A model generated the notes under the pieces. That model saw nothing but the letters and a program-made list of their open reading frames with translations. It was not told the DNA's origin and did no database searches. A stretch of 61,785 bases of DNA from Rhizobium aethiopicum (GTDB lineage Bacteria; Pseudomonadota; Alphaproteobacteria; Rhizobiales; Rhizobiaceae), in contig NZ_FMAJ01000021.1 of NCBI RefSeq assembly GCF_900094625.1, forward strand, positions 1-61,785, written 5' to 3'. The position numbers and the translations under genes are program-made. Below, one piece after another: positions 41,748-50,127 of the stretch (position 1 is the first letter of the stretch; the number at the start of each line of letters is the position of its first letter).

Positions 41748-42821
41748 TCACATTGCCTCTATTGCCCGCTTGATGCCATCAACCGAACTTCTCGGATCGT
41801 TGTTTTCGTCGTAAAGATTAACGCGCTTCGTGCATGCCGCGCCGGGATTGGTGTCCTTCTCGTCAAGCTCGCCATATTTCTCCGACATGCCCCAAACGGA
41901 GGCGCCTTTCAAGTCACCACGCTCGGCAGCGACGGTGATCACGTCACCGAAAATCTCGGCATAGGAGACTGGCGTGAAGCCCTGGTCGCGGTTGAGGAAG
42001 TGGCAGGACGCATCGAGTTCCGTGATGAAAACGCCGACACCCATATCCTTCAGCCTTGCACAGAAACGGCCCATCCCCTCCGGATCGATCCGATCGAGCC
42101 CCGGGCGGAAATGCGATTGCAGCCCGACGGCGCCGATCGGCGTCTTTCTGGCGACGAGATCCTCGACAATCTTCAGGATGCGCGCGCGCTTTTGTTCGAA
42201 TATGTCGGATTTTTTCTCCAGATGCGTCTCGTTGAGAACCAGCATTGCGTCTGGATTGGCTTCGTGTGCCATGTCGAAGCTCATACGGATATAGTCGTCG
42301 CCAAGCAGGCGTCGGAAAACGCAATTCCGCAGATCCGGCGCATCATATTCCAACGGCTCGTTCACCACGTCCCAAGCATCGATCGACTTCTTATAGCGAG
42401 TGACAACCTGTTTTATATGACGGTTCATCGCCACGCGAATGGTCTCGGCTTCGGTGATAGCGGACACCCAATCGGGCGTGCGATACCAGACGAGCGTGTG
42501 TCCATAAACCCTCATGTTGTTTTTGCGTGCAAACGCAACAAGTCGATCGGCTGGGCCGAAGGAAAAGACGCCGGGTCTTTTTTCCGTTGCATTCCACTTA
42601 AGCTCGTTTCGCGGCGTTATCGAATTGACGTTATCGATGTATAGCTGCGACGCGATCGGATTGTTGACATCCTTCGCATCGATGGCCGAACCAAATCGAA
42701 ACGATTTTCTGTCGGCAAGGGCGCGCAGCCCGGCGGACGGCGGCACTTGCGCCAAAGTCTGACCGGCGCGCGCATATAAAAGGGCGAGCGGGAAGGAGGC
42801 GAGGAAACGTCTTCTATTCAT
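41748..42821 (-). CDS. Tat-exported GH10 glycanase (endo-xylanase family)
   Basis: 357 residues from the ATG at 42821 (AGAGAAAG upstream). The N-terminus MNRRRFLASFPLALL fits a Tat signal peptide. The GH10 barrel has the acid/base Glu155 in WDVVNEP, the nucleophile Glu268 in FITELD, and ITPRNELKWNATE and GHTLVWY of the substrate cleft. GH10 enzymes cut beta-1,4-xylan, but members within exopolysaccharide operons probably cut the backbone of the cognate polymer, as ExoK and ExsH do for succinoglycan. It is the first gene of the long minus-strand run. Confidence 0.9.
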   Translation of the reverse strand: MNRRRFLASFPLALLYARAGQTLAQVPPSAGLRALADRKSFRFGSAIDAKDVNNPIASQLYIDNVNSITPRNELKWNATEKRPGVFSFGPADRLVAFARKNNMRVYGHTLVWYRTPDWVSAITEAETIRVAMNRHIKQVVTRYKKSIDAWDVVNEPLEYDAPDLRNCVFRRLLGDDYIRMSFDMAHEANPDAMLVLNETHLEKKSDIFEQKRARILKIVEDLVARKTPIGAVGLQSHFRPGLDRIDPEGMGRFCARLKDMGVGVFITELDASCHFLNRDQGFTPVSYAEIFGDVITVAAERGDLKGASVWGMSEKYGELDEKDTNPGAACTKRVNLYDENNDPRSSVDGIKRAIEAM

Positions 42822-43307
42822 TCTTTCTCTCACCGTTAGCTGTGTTTCACGCGTGCGACGTAATTGAAGGGTCAGGCCTACGGACAGCGACCCATCGCGG
42901 ATTCGATTTAAAATCAATCAGTAATGCAACTTCCGATGTATTTTCAGCGGCGTGGATGGGTACGGTTGCAAGATATAAACCGCTGCGGAGGAAGCTCGTT
43001 AAGGTAGAGTTGGTTTAACTATTTGATGAGCTATTTTTTTATGACATTTCAAAATGCCGCTTTTTTTATGGCGACTGTCCAAAACCCCTTATCGTGGCGC
43101 TCTCAGAACCTCGTCGCGGTTGCGCGATCGGCATGCGTCGTTCGCTTGCTCGGCGACGAACTTGCGCAGGCCACTCAGGACCTCAATGTAGAGCGACTCT
43201 GGGGTCTGGGCCGGCGCCTGACGGAGCGTTACAGGATCCTGTCCAGCTATGACGGTGATGCAAGTCGCATAGCCTGAAGCGAGCCGCATGCGGCTGGAGA
43301 GCTCAGA
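42822..43307. promoter_or_regulatory. Promoter region of the large minus-strand glycan run
   Basis: 486 bp without a supported gene. The part next to the GH10 gene (42850-43060) is AT-rich around 43010-43070 and is the likely promoter of the run. The part 43090-43280 has open frames on both strands with no recognisable family. Confidence 0.4.
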
Positions 43308-44231
43308 CTAGTTGCGATGTTCTGCCGGCGGTTCTTGACGGAGAAGTTCCGGTTGCGTGCGGCTGGCCGCAAAGGCGGGCTCCGGCGCGGGAAGCCATGC
43401 TCTGCCGGAAAAAAAATTTCTCGTCCGTTTCTGCGGGCCCGACGTTGCATTCAGGGAGAGGGTAAAATTGTAACGCTCCGGATTGAGGACTTCGTGAGTG
43501 AAGCTAATGTTGGCTCCGAAGCCGTCTTCCTTGACATCCTTTAGGTTTTTTATCGCGTTCAAGGTTTCATGAAAATCCAGCCATTGCGGTTGACGCAGCA
43601 TGGTTTCGAAAATGCGCAGAACGGCTGGGTCGAGCTGGCCATTCTGATCCATTCCGGGATTGACGATCTTTGCGCGCATATTGCTGATTGCGCCGGCGGC
43701 GTCGCCGCGAACGATGACGAAGATGGAATTCGTGAGCTGATCCTTCTCGCGCTTGCCGCTATGCTCGTAAAAACACTCGAAGGTGTCGGCGTTAAAGCTG
43801 GCCGCTGCCCATTCGCTGGTCTGAATGCCCGCCTGGCGCAATGCCGCGCACATTGCAGGCCCGGATAGGCGCCATGTGCGCAGAAAAGCTGAAGCGGTCT
43901 GTGCCACTGGTGCATCGATGGCGTGCGGCGGCAGCTTGTAAGTCGCCGGTGGGGCCGGGCGGGGAAGCGCTTTGGGTGGTAGGGTCTTAAGTTGAGGGGG
44001 AAAAGGATCGAAGCCGAAATAATGGCTGACCGCCTTCAAGTGTCTCATATCGTTGGAAAGAAGCACCGTTCCGATGACCAGCGAGAGCGACATCGTTAGC
44101 AGCAACCAGAAGATCACAGGAATACGCGGTTTTCCTGCCGGCTGTTTCGCATATGACGAATTATCGAGCAAGCTGTCTTCTCCGGCACGCGGGAAGGTTT
44201 CGTTGGTTTGTCCAGATCCAGCAGTATACAT
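43308..44231 (-). CDS. Membrane-anchored protein of unknown function (paralogue of 50754-51674)
   Basis: 307 residues. One membrane segment at about 37-58 (IPVIFWLLLTMSLSLVIGTVLL), a Pro-rich linker (about 75-105) and a periplasmic domain of about 190 residues follow. Within it, LRTWRLSGPAMCAALRQAGI, SEWAAASFN, FECFYEHS, QLDPAVLRIFETMLRQPQW and LSLNATSG align with the same segments in the protein at 50754-51674, including two conserved Cys. I believe this is a Rhizobium-restricted family (possibly the one listed as DUF6030), but cannot confirm it. The two copies bracket the YcaO-TfuA block. Confidence 0.8.
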   Translation of the reverse strand: MYTAGSGQTNETFPRAGEDSLLDNSSYAKQPAGKPRIPVIFWLLLTMSLSLVIGTVLLSNDMRHLKAVSHYFGFDPFPPQLKTLPPKALPRPAPPATYKLPPHAIDAPVAQTASAFLRTWRLSGPAMCAALRQAGIQTSEWAAASFNADTFECFYEHSGKREKDQLTNSIFVIVRGDAAGAISNMRAKIVNPGMDQNGQLDPAVLRIFETMLRQPQWLDFHETLNAIKNLKDVKEDGFGANISFTHEVLNPERYNFTLSLNATSGPQKRTRNFFSGRAWLPAPEPAFAASRTQPELLRQEPPAEHRN

Positions 44232-44704
44232 GATCCGTTAAATATCTTTGGTCTCGTGTCTGCAACCAAGCGCCATAATCCGCGCCTTCATTGAAAAGCA
44301 GGCGGCTGATTCCGCCGAAACGCTTCAAACAGCATTGCAGCTGAAAATTTTCGATACAGCGGTCGGCAAACGCGGGAGGGATAACCGCTGATCTTGCTGC
44401 TTCTGTGACCGTATCAACAGGTGTCGCTGTGATTGTATTTGAAATAATTTGGCTGTTTTGAAAATATTTGTTGAATTGACATAAATATTTTCAGCCGACG
44501 GTCGAGAGAACGGTGAAAACTGACAAATACAACCGGAGTTTCTTGAATATTCTGTTTTATTTTCGCGCATAGGATTGAAATTTATTCAATAAAACCGCGG
44601 ATCATTATCCATTGTTATTTTGCAATCACAGACTTTTTGCAGGTTATATCAAATTTTCGACGTATTGATCGATAGGGTGCGTTGCAACCACGAAAGGAGA
44701 TGAC
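44232..44704. promoter_or_regulatory. AT-rich intergenic region
   Basis: 473 bp between divergent genes. The stretch 44420-44660 is strongly AT-rich compared with the rest of the window (for example ATTGTATTTGAAATAATTTGG), a composition often seen at promoters of acquired DNA. No gene or known operator was seen. Confidence 0.45.
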
Positions 44705-45337
44705 ATGTCCATCGAGCTAGACGCAACCACTTACGTTCACGCCAAACCGACAACGGCGCACTCCTATATTTTGCCCAAGGTTTTCGATGTGCTGGGGGAT
44801 CATTTCGATGGTTCTGCCGAAAACGACGTCTTCGATTTGGGATGCGGCACCGGGGGAGCCGCCGCGGCACTTGCGAAAGCAGGATATGATGTCGTCGGCG
44901 TCGATCCCTCCAGCGACGGGATCGGCAAGGCCAATATACGTTATCCCGGACTGGCGCTGAGCGTCGGCTCGGCCTATGACGATCTGTGCAGCGAATATGG
45001 CAGCTTCAATGCCGTTATCAGCCTGGAGGTCGTCGAGCATGTCTACGATCCCAAGACCTTTACCTCGACGATGTTTGATCTTGTCAAGCCGGGTGGGATC
45101 GCGGTGATGTCTACACCCTATCACGGCTATCTGAAGAACCTTGCGCTGGCTGTGACGGGAAAAATGGACGATCACTTCATGCCGCTGAAGGATCACGGAC
45201 ATATCAAATTCTGGTCGAAAAACACGCTGCGCACACTGTTGCTGGAGACCGGCTTCGATAATGTCCGTTTCGAATATGTTGGAAGAATTAGCGCCTTTGC
45301 CAAATCAATGATCGCCGTCGCAGAAAAGCCGCTCTAG
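44705..45337 (+). CDS. Class I SAM-dependent methyltransferase (UbiG-like)
   Basis: 210 residues with AAAGGAG upstream. Motif I is DVFDLGCGTGGAAAAL, the acidic loop is VVGVDPS, motif II is FNAVISLEVVEHVYDP, and motif III is LVKPGGIAVMSTPYHG. A C-terminal segment DHFMPLKDHGHIKFWS is typical of small-molecule or glycan methyltransferases. Its substrate is unknown. It is separated by 245 bp from the XRE-SARP-YcaO-TfuA operon on the same strand, so it may be a tailoring enzyme of that locus or an independent gene. Confidence 0.87.
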   Translation: MSIELDATTYVHAKPTTAHSYILPKVFDVLGDHFDGSAENDVFDLGCGTGGAAAALAKAGYDVVGVDPSSDGIGKANIRYPGLALSVGSAYDDLCSEYGSFNAVISLEVVEHVYDPKTFTSTMFDLVKPGGIAVMSTPYHGYLKNLALAVTGKMDDHFMPLKDHGHIKFWSKNTLRTLLLETGFDNVRFEYVGRISAFAKSMIAVAEKPL

Positions 45338-45582
45338 GCAAGTGTGGAAGCGGCAGGTCGATTTCTCTAGCATTATCCCGCTGCCGCGTCTTCATCCTGC
45401 CGCTCCTGTAGCGCGGATGCAGGCGGCGGGAGATGGCGTCGTTCGCCGCAGTAGTCCATAGGTTGTTTCTACTGGATGCGGCGCTGAAAAAAACCGTTAC
45501 GAAATATTTACTTTTAGTTGCATTCTTGCTTAAACTCTCCATTATACAGCGGGCGTGCCGATAAAGCGGGAGACTTATTCAC

Positions 45583-46008
45583 ATGAAGGCCAAATCGCCG
45601 AACTCCATCGACGTCTATGTTGGCAACCGCGTGAGAGTTCGACGAAAGACGCTCGGGATGACCCAGCATGGTTTGGCCGAACTTCTGGGCATTACCTTCC
45701 AGCAGATTCAAAAATACGAAAAAGGAACGAACCGGATCGGCGCCAGCCGTCTTCAGCGCATTTCCGAGATCCTTCGCGTGCCGATCGGCTTCTTCTTCGA
45801 AAACGGCGGTTCTGGGCCGATCGAAGGCGAAACGAGCGAATTGAACAAGTTTTTGTCCTCGAAGGAGGGCTTGGCGCTCAACAAGGCGTTCATCGCGATC
45901 GAGGATCCGAATATCAGGCAAAAACTGGTGGCATTGGCCAAAAGTCTGGCGGTTGCGGGATTGCCGGACATCGACAGCGAGTTGCAAGATTCGGCTGTCA
46001 ACAACTGA
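45583..46008 (+). CDS. XRE-family transcriptional regulator (PraR-like)
   Basis: 141 residues. A helix-turn-helix spans about 15-68: VRVRRKTLGMTQHGLAELLG, ITFQQIQKYEKGTNRI and GASRLQRISEIL. The C-terminal part is acidic and helical, as in the rhizobial PraR/phage-repressor-like regulators that control biofilm and quorum-sensing genes. Its stop is 9 bp from the start of a second regulator gene, and the YcaO-TfuA genes follow on the same strand. It is most likely an autoregulated controller of this operon. A possible promoter lies near 45517-45547 (TTGCAT and TATACA, 19 bp apart), which is not ideal. Confidence 0.88.
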   Translation: MKAKSPNSIDVYVGNRVRVRRKTLGMTQHGLAELLGITFQQIQKYEKGTNRIGASRLQRISEILRVPIGFFFENGGSGPIEGETSELNKFLSSKEGLALNKAFIAIEDPNIRQKLVALAKSLAVAGLPDIDSELQDSAVNN

Positions 46009-46017
46009 GGACGGATC

Positions 46018-47862
46018 GTGCTTCATCTGCAGACATACGGCGATCTGCGGTTGACCGAGACGAATGGCGAGCCGGTTCGCTATCCGATCAAAGGTCTGAT
46101 GATGATGGCCTATATCTATGCGAGTGTGAGCCATGAGCTCAGCCGTTATGAATTGGCCCAGTTTCTATGGAGCGACGTCGAACCGGAGTTGGCGCGGCTC
46201 AATCTGCGCAAAATGCTGTCTCGCATCCGTGAGATGGACGCCGGACGCGTCGAAATAGCTTTCGATTTCACGGCCACGACGGTTTGCCTCAACAGGCAGG
46301 CGGTTTCCAGCGATCTGGATGTCTTTCGGGCCGGCGGCACGCCGCTGGATCGGCTGCAGGCGATCGCCGAGTTAACCCAGCGGGGTTTCATCGGAAATAT
46401 CAAGCCGGCGACAAAGGCGATAGACGCTTGGATCAGGGCGCAGCGGGACGCCCATGCGCTGCAATTGCGCCAAGCATTGCTGGAGGCATTACCCGATGTG
46501 CAAAAGCCCGGCGCGGCTCGCATCATCTCCAATGCCGCCCTGCAAATCCTCGAGCGGGATCCGAATGATGAGCAGGTCAGGCTATTGCTGCATCGGCTAC
46601 CCGGCGGCTCGTCGTTCGGCGAGGGATTGCCAAGTGGCGATGCCTATACCAGGGTGGAGGTGAAGCGTGCCGAACCCGCAAGCCAGTCGACCGCCATCGA
46701 CCGCGTATCGCCGACGCCGCTGATTCTGCCCCGTCTGGTGCTGCTTCCCCCGACATCGAAACATGCCGATGCCGGACTTGCCCTCGCGAACGCTCTGATC
46801 GAAGATGTCACGATTGAACTTTGTGCGCTTCGACATATTTCCATCGTCGCTCCGCATACGGCCGGACAAATCCGCCGCGACTCCGAAAAGGCGGCCGTGG
46901 TCGCCAGGCATTCGATCGCCTATCTCCTGGATACCCGGCTTTCCGAAGAGGGATTGTTCGCCCAGCTGATCTATTTCCCTACGGATGAGATCATCTGGGC
47001 CAATCGTTTCAGGATGACTCCCGATATATTGCCGCGTCATAGGCGGGCTCTCGCCCAGCAGTTGACCGTGTCGGTGGCGCGTGAGCTGGCTGAAAACGAG
47101 GAGGAGCGGTTACGCTTCGAAGCCAATCCCGAGGCTTATCACGCCTATCTCGTCGGCTCGAGCCTGATGAGCAAGCTGACATTGCCGCATATTCGCCGGG
47201 CGAGGAAGGCGTTCAAGCAGTCGCTGGCGCATCGGTCGGATTTCTCCCCGTCATTTACCGGCCTGGCAAGAACTTTCACCAGCGAGTGGCTCGTGACGGC
47301 GCAGGGAAACGATGAGCTGCTGCATCTGGCGGAGCAGCATGCGCTTCGCGCGATCGAGCGAGATCCGGGATCGGCGGCGGGCCACCGTGAGCTCGGCGTC
47401 ACCAAACTTTATCTCGGTGATGTGGATGCCAGCGTCGCAGCCCTTCATCTGGCGGAAGAGCTCAGCCCGCATTTTGCCGATGTCATCTACAGCCATGCCG
47501 ACACGCTCGTGCATGCATCCCGCCCGGGCGACGCGCTCGCCAAGATCAGGAAGGCAATTTCGCTTAATCCGATCGCGCCCGACGCCTATCTTTGGTGTGC
47601 CGCCGGAGCAAGTTTTTTCCTGGAACAGTATGAGGACGCCATCGCCTATGTCGAGACGATGAAAGACAAAGCGCCGGCCCATCGTATCGCCGCGGCCAGT
47701 TGCGCAATGATCGGCGATCGAAAACGGGCACTCTTCCATCGGCAGCGCGCCGAAAGCATCAACCCGGTGTTCGATGTCGAGAAGTGGCTCGCCATCGTTC
47801 CCTTCAAGGAACACTGGCAAAAAGAGCTATATCGGGAGGGCCTGTTGAAGGCTGGTTTTTAA
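46018..47862 (+). CDS. SARP/BTAD-type regulator with TolB-like and TPR domains
   Basis: 614 residues from a GTG at 46018 (GAGGA upstream). The N-terminal winged helix (about 1-75) has LSRYELAQFLWSDVEPELAR and LNLRKMLSRIRE, the SARP/OmpR-type DNA-binding pattern. A short BTAD-like helical region runs to about 185. The middle (about 235-370) resembles the TolB-N/FlgO-like domain of adenylate-cyclase-type regulators. The C-terminus (about 385-585) holds TPR repeats, for example LAEQHALRAIERDPGSAAGHREL. Such proteins activate adjacent operons in response to unknown ligands. It is 13 bp upstream of the small gene at 47876, suggesting dedicated control of the YcaO-TfuA module. Confidence 0.85.
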   Translation: MLHLQTYGDLRLTETNGEPVRYPIKGLMMMAYIYASVSHELSRYELAQFLWSDVEPELARLNLRKMLSRIREMDAGRVEIAFDFTATTVCLNRQAVSSDLDVFRAGGTPLDRLQAIAELTQRGFIGNIKPATKAIDAWIRAQRDAHALQLRQALLEALPDVQKPGAARIISNAALQILERDPNDEQVRLLLHRLPGGSSFGEGLPSGDAYTRVEVKRAEPASQSTAIDRVSPTPLILPRLVLLPPTSKHADAGLALANALIEDVTIELCALRHISIVAPHTAGQIRRDSEKAAVVARHSIAYLLDTRLSEEGLFAQLIYFPTDEIIWANRFRMTPDILPRHRRALAQQLTVSVARELAENEEERLRFEANPEAYHAYLVGSSLMSKLTLPHIRRARKAFKQSLAHRSDFSPSFTGLARTFTSEWLVTAQGNDELLHLAEQHALRAIERDPGSAAGHRELGVTKLYLGDVDASVAALHLAEELSPHFADVIYSHADTLVHASRPGDALAKIRKAISLNPIAPDAYLWCAAGASFFLEQYEDAIAYVETMKDKAPAHRIAAASCAMIGDRKRALFHRQRAESINPVFDVEKWLAIVPFKEHWQKELYREGLLKAGF

Positions 47863-47875
47863 AGAGGGGCATTAC

Positions 47876-48088
47876 ATGGCGAAAGCCGTTATTTTAGGAA
47901 TACCGGGCGAGGAAGGTCTTTGGCTCGTCGATCTCGACGCAGGCACCGTCAAACCGCTCAATCCGACGGGGGAATTGGCGACCGCGAGCAGCCTGCGCAA
48001 AGCCGGCGGCATATTCGTGAAAGCCATCGATTTGGCCGTCGCCGTGTCGTCGGCGCAGGTCGCTCTTTCCGGTCACGTCGACGGCTGA
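47876..48088 (+). CDS. 70-residue protein directly before YcaO; candidate modification substrate
   Basis: 70 residues with AGAGGGG before the ATG. The first half (VILGIPGEEGLWLVDLDAG) looks like a small folded beta unit. The second half has a helical segment and ends VKAIDLAVAVSSAQVALSGH then VDG. There is no Cys and no double-Gly leader cut. It lies immediately upstream of the YcaO gene, in the same reading frame, separated only by its TGA stop. Position and size suit a RiPP precursor or a dedicated substrate or partner of the YcaO-TfuA enzyme. It could equally be a conserved accessory protein. No named family recognised. Confidence 0.65.
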   Translation: MAKAVILGIPGEEGLWLVDLDAGTVKPLNPTGELATASSLRKAGGIFVKAIDLAVAVSSAQVALSGHVDG

Positions 48089-48169
48089 GCGGGCATTCTG
48101 ACGGGTCAGTCCATATATTCCGACAGGATCATATCGCCGCGGGAAACTCTTTCCCGCGTCGAGCCTTTT

Positions 48170-49321
48170 TTGACTCGGTTCGGCATAACCAGAGTTGCGC
48201 GACATACCGGGCTCGATGATATCGGAATTCCTGTCTGGTGCGCCTATACTCCGAATTCGCGTTCAATCGTGATTGCTCAGGGAAAGGGCCTGACCGATGT
48301 CGACGCTGAAGTGTCCACAGTCATGGAAGCCCTGGAACGGGCAGTCGCAGGCGAACCTTTCGTCGATCTCGTGCGTAGCACCTCGTCCGCTCTGCAGGCG
48401 GTCGGACACAAGACCGATACGCTGAACTGCCTGATCGCCATGCATAAACCCGATCTTGGACCGGACGAGGAGACGGAATGGGTGGCCGGCATCAATATCC
48501 TCACCGGCGAGAAGATTTATATCCCTTTTGAAGCGGTGGTGCTCGATCGCACTCGCGACGCGCGATACTGGATGTCATCCGACGGCCTGGCATCTGGGAA
48601 CAATGTCGACGAGGCCGTTTTTCATGGTGTGCTCGAGCGCATCGAGCGGGACGCGCATGTGCTGTGGCAGGTCGGCGCGGAAGAGGATCGTTATGCCGGC
48701 TGCGTCGACCCCCGTGGCTTTCAGGACCGCGCCCTGACCGGCTTGATCGACAAGGTCGAGACGTCAGGATTGGCACTCAGGCTCTTCGATATTACCAGCG
48801 ACATCGCCATTCCGTGTTTCTCCGCCATTCTAGGTCCGAGGGAGTGCGTTCCAGGCAGCCAGCGGGATCACCACGGCGGCAGGGGCATTCGCCTCATCGA
48901 GGTGACCGGCGGCACGGGAGCCCATCCGTCTCCCGTGCGCGCGGCCATCCGGGCGATAACGGAAGCAGCGCAATCCAGGCTCACTTATATCAGCGGAGCC
49001 AGGGATGATATTTCTCCCGAGGTCTTCTCAAGACCCTTGCCGCCGCTGGTGCGACGAGCCTTCGACGCAGTTCCCGTGCCGCCGGCTGCCGGTCCTGTCT
49101 GCGATCGGGCGCCGGGATATCGGGATCTGGCGGATTTGCTGCAGCATGTGCTGGACGCCTTGCGAAAAAAAGGGATCAGGTCGGTTATCGCCGTACGCCT
49201 CAGCGACGACACGCTTCCATTTGGCGTCGTTAAGGTCGTCATCCCCGAGCTCGAAAATCCGGAGGGGCAGCGTGCTCGCCGGTTTGGAACGAGGGCGCTC
49301 GCTAGGGCGATAGGCTTTTGA
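48170..49321 (+). CDS. YcaO-domain ATP-dependent backbone-modifying enzyme
   Basis: 383 residues from the only usual in-frame start (TTG at 48170), but the conserved YcaO N-terminus begins upstream: codons 48116-48169 read YSDRIISPRETLSRVEPF, joining directly to LTRFGITRVARHTGLDDIG. The domain continues with IVIAQGKGLTD, the ATP/Mg-region STVMEALERAVAGEP and the C-terminal VIAVRLSDDTLPFGVVKVVI. There is no proline-rich tail, as in TfuA-partnered YcaOs. YcaO proteins use ATP to activate peptide amides. With TfuA they install thioamides, as on methyl-coenzyme M reductase of methanogens and in thioamide peptides. Its stop overlaps the tfuA start (TTGA). Confidence 0.88.
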   Translation: MTRFGITRVARHTGLDDIGIPVWCAYTPNSRSIVIAQGKGLTDVDAEVSTVMEALERAVAGEPFVDLVRSTSSALQAVGHKTDTLNCLIAMHKPDLGPDEETEWVAGINILTGEKIYIPFEAVVLDRTRDARYWMSSDGLASGNNVDEAVFHGVLERIERDAHVLWQVGAEEDRYAGCVDPRGFQDRALTGLIDKVETSGLALRLFDITSDIAIPCFSAILGPRECVPGSQRDHHGGRGIRLIEVTGGTGAHPSPVRAAIRAITEAAQSRLTYISGARDDISPEVFSRPLPPLVRRAFDAVPVPPAAGPVCDRAPGYRDLADLLQHVLDALRKKGIRSVIAVRLSDDTLPFGVVKVVIPELENPEGQRARRFGTRALARAIGF

Positions 49322-50025
49322 AGGTCATTTTCGCAGGTCCCAGTCTTCCCGACGCGGCCTCACTTGCCGGCGGGGCAATACGTGTCCTGCCGCCAGCCAC
49401 GCAGGGCGATGTTCGGGCTGCAGTGGAACAGGGTGCCAATGTCATCGGCCTGATCGACGGCGGTTTCGAATACGCCGCCCCGGTCTGGCACAAGGAAATT
49501 CTCTATGCTCTTTCTCTTGGCGTGACGGTTCTGGGGGCGGCAAGTATGGGCGCGCTCCGCGCCGCGGAATGTCAGTCGTTCGGGATGATCGGGATCGGCC
49601 GCATTTTCGAAGACTACCGCACGGGCCGGCTGATCGATGATGCCGCCGTCGCGCTCGTCCACGCGCCGCGCGCACTCGGCGGCAAGCCGTTGACGATACC
49701 GTTCGTCAATGTCAGCGCCACGCTCGATGCCATGGAAAGCAAGGAATTGCTCCCAGGCGGGTTGCGCCAAGTCATCGAAGATGCCGCGAACGCGATATTC
49801 TTCAAGAGTCGGACCTGGCGGGCAATCGTCGAGCAATGCGCCGGCATAGCCGAGCAGGATCGCCCGCACCTTCTGGCCACCCTTGTCTCGCATTCCGTCG
49901 ATCAAAAACGCATCGATGCCCTGGAATTGCTGAAAGCGGTGCAAGCAGCCGGCGATCTTCGCGTGAATGCCGATTTGTCCTGGAAACTGCAAGAAACCTC
50001 ATTCTCCACACGGCCTGCATTGTGA
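49318..50025 (+). CDS. TfuA-like protein, YcaO partner
   Basis: 235 residues from a TTG at 49318 overlapping the YcaO stop by TTGA. Family marks: VIFAGPSLPD at the start, GLIDGGFEYAAPVWHKEILYA in the centre, and VLGAASMGALRAAECQSFGMI with GIGRIFEDY. TfuA-like proteins were first noticed beside trifolitoxin genes in Rhizobium and occur with YcaO in thioamidation systems, where TfuA is thought to deliver sulfur or recruit the substrate. The overlap shows obligate co-expression. It is intact and of normal length. Confidence 0.9.
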   Translation: MKVIFAGPSLPDAASLAGGAIRVLPPATQGDVRAAVEQGANVIGLIDGGFEYAAPVWHKEILYALSLGVTVLGAASMGALRAAECQSFGMIGIGRIFEDYRTGRLIDDAAVALVHAPRALGGKPLTIPFVNVSATLDAMESKELLPGGLRQVIEDAANAIFFKSRTWRAIVEQCAGIAEQDRPHLLATLVSHSVDQKRIDALELLKAVQAAGDLRVNADLSWKLQETSFSTRPAL

Positions 50026-50127
50026 AGCGAAGACGACGACGGTCACCGAGAGTTGTGTCACGCTTTTTTCACGGGCTCCGCCACGTCGGCTCGCGTATCA
50101 TTCCTTCAATTCGTTGGAGAAATGGGC

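Noticed and set aside
43089..43289. Short minus-strand frame after the membrane-anchored gene at 43308
   Set aside because: No ribosome site or recognisable family; opposite strand is equally open.
46018..47862. Adenylate cyclase catalytic domain
   Set aside because: The TolB-like and TPR parts resemble cyclase-type regulators, but no class III cyclase motif is present.
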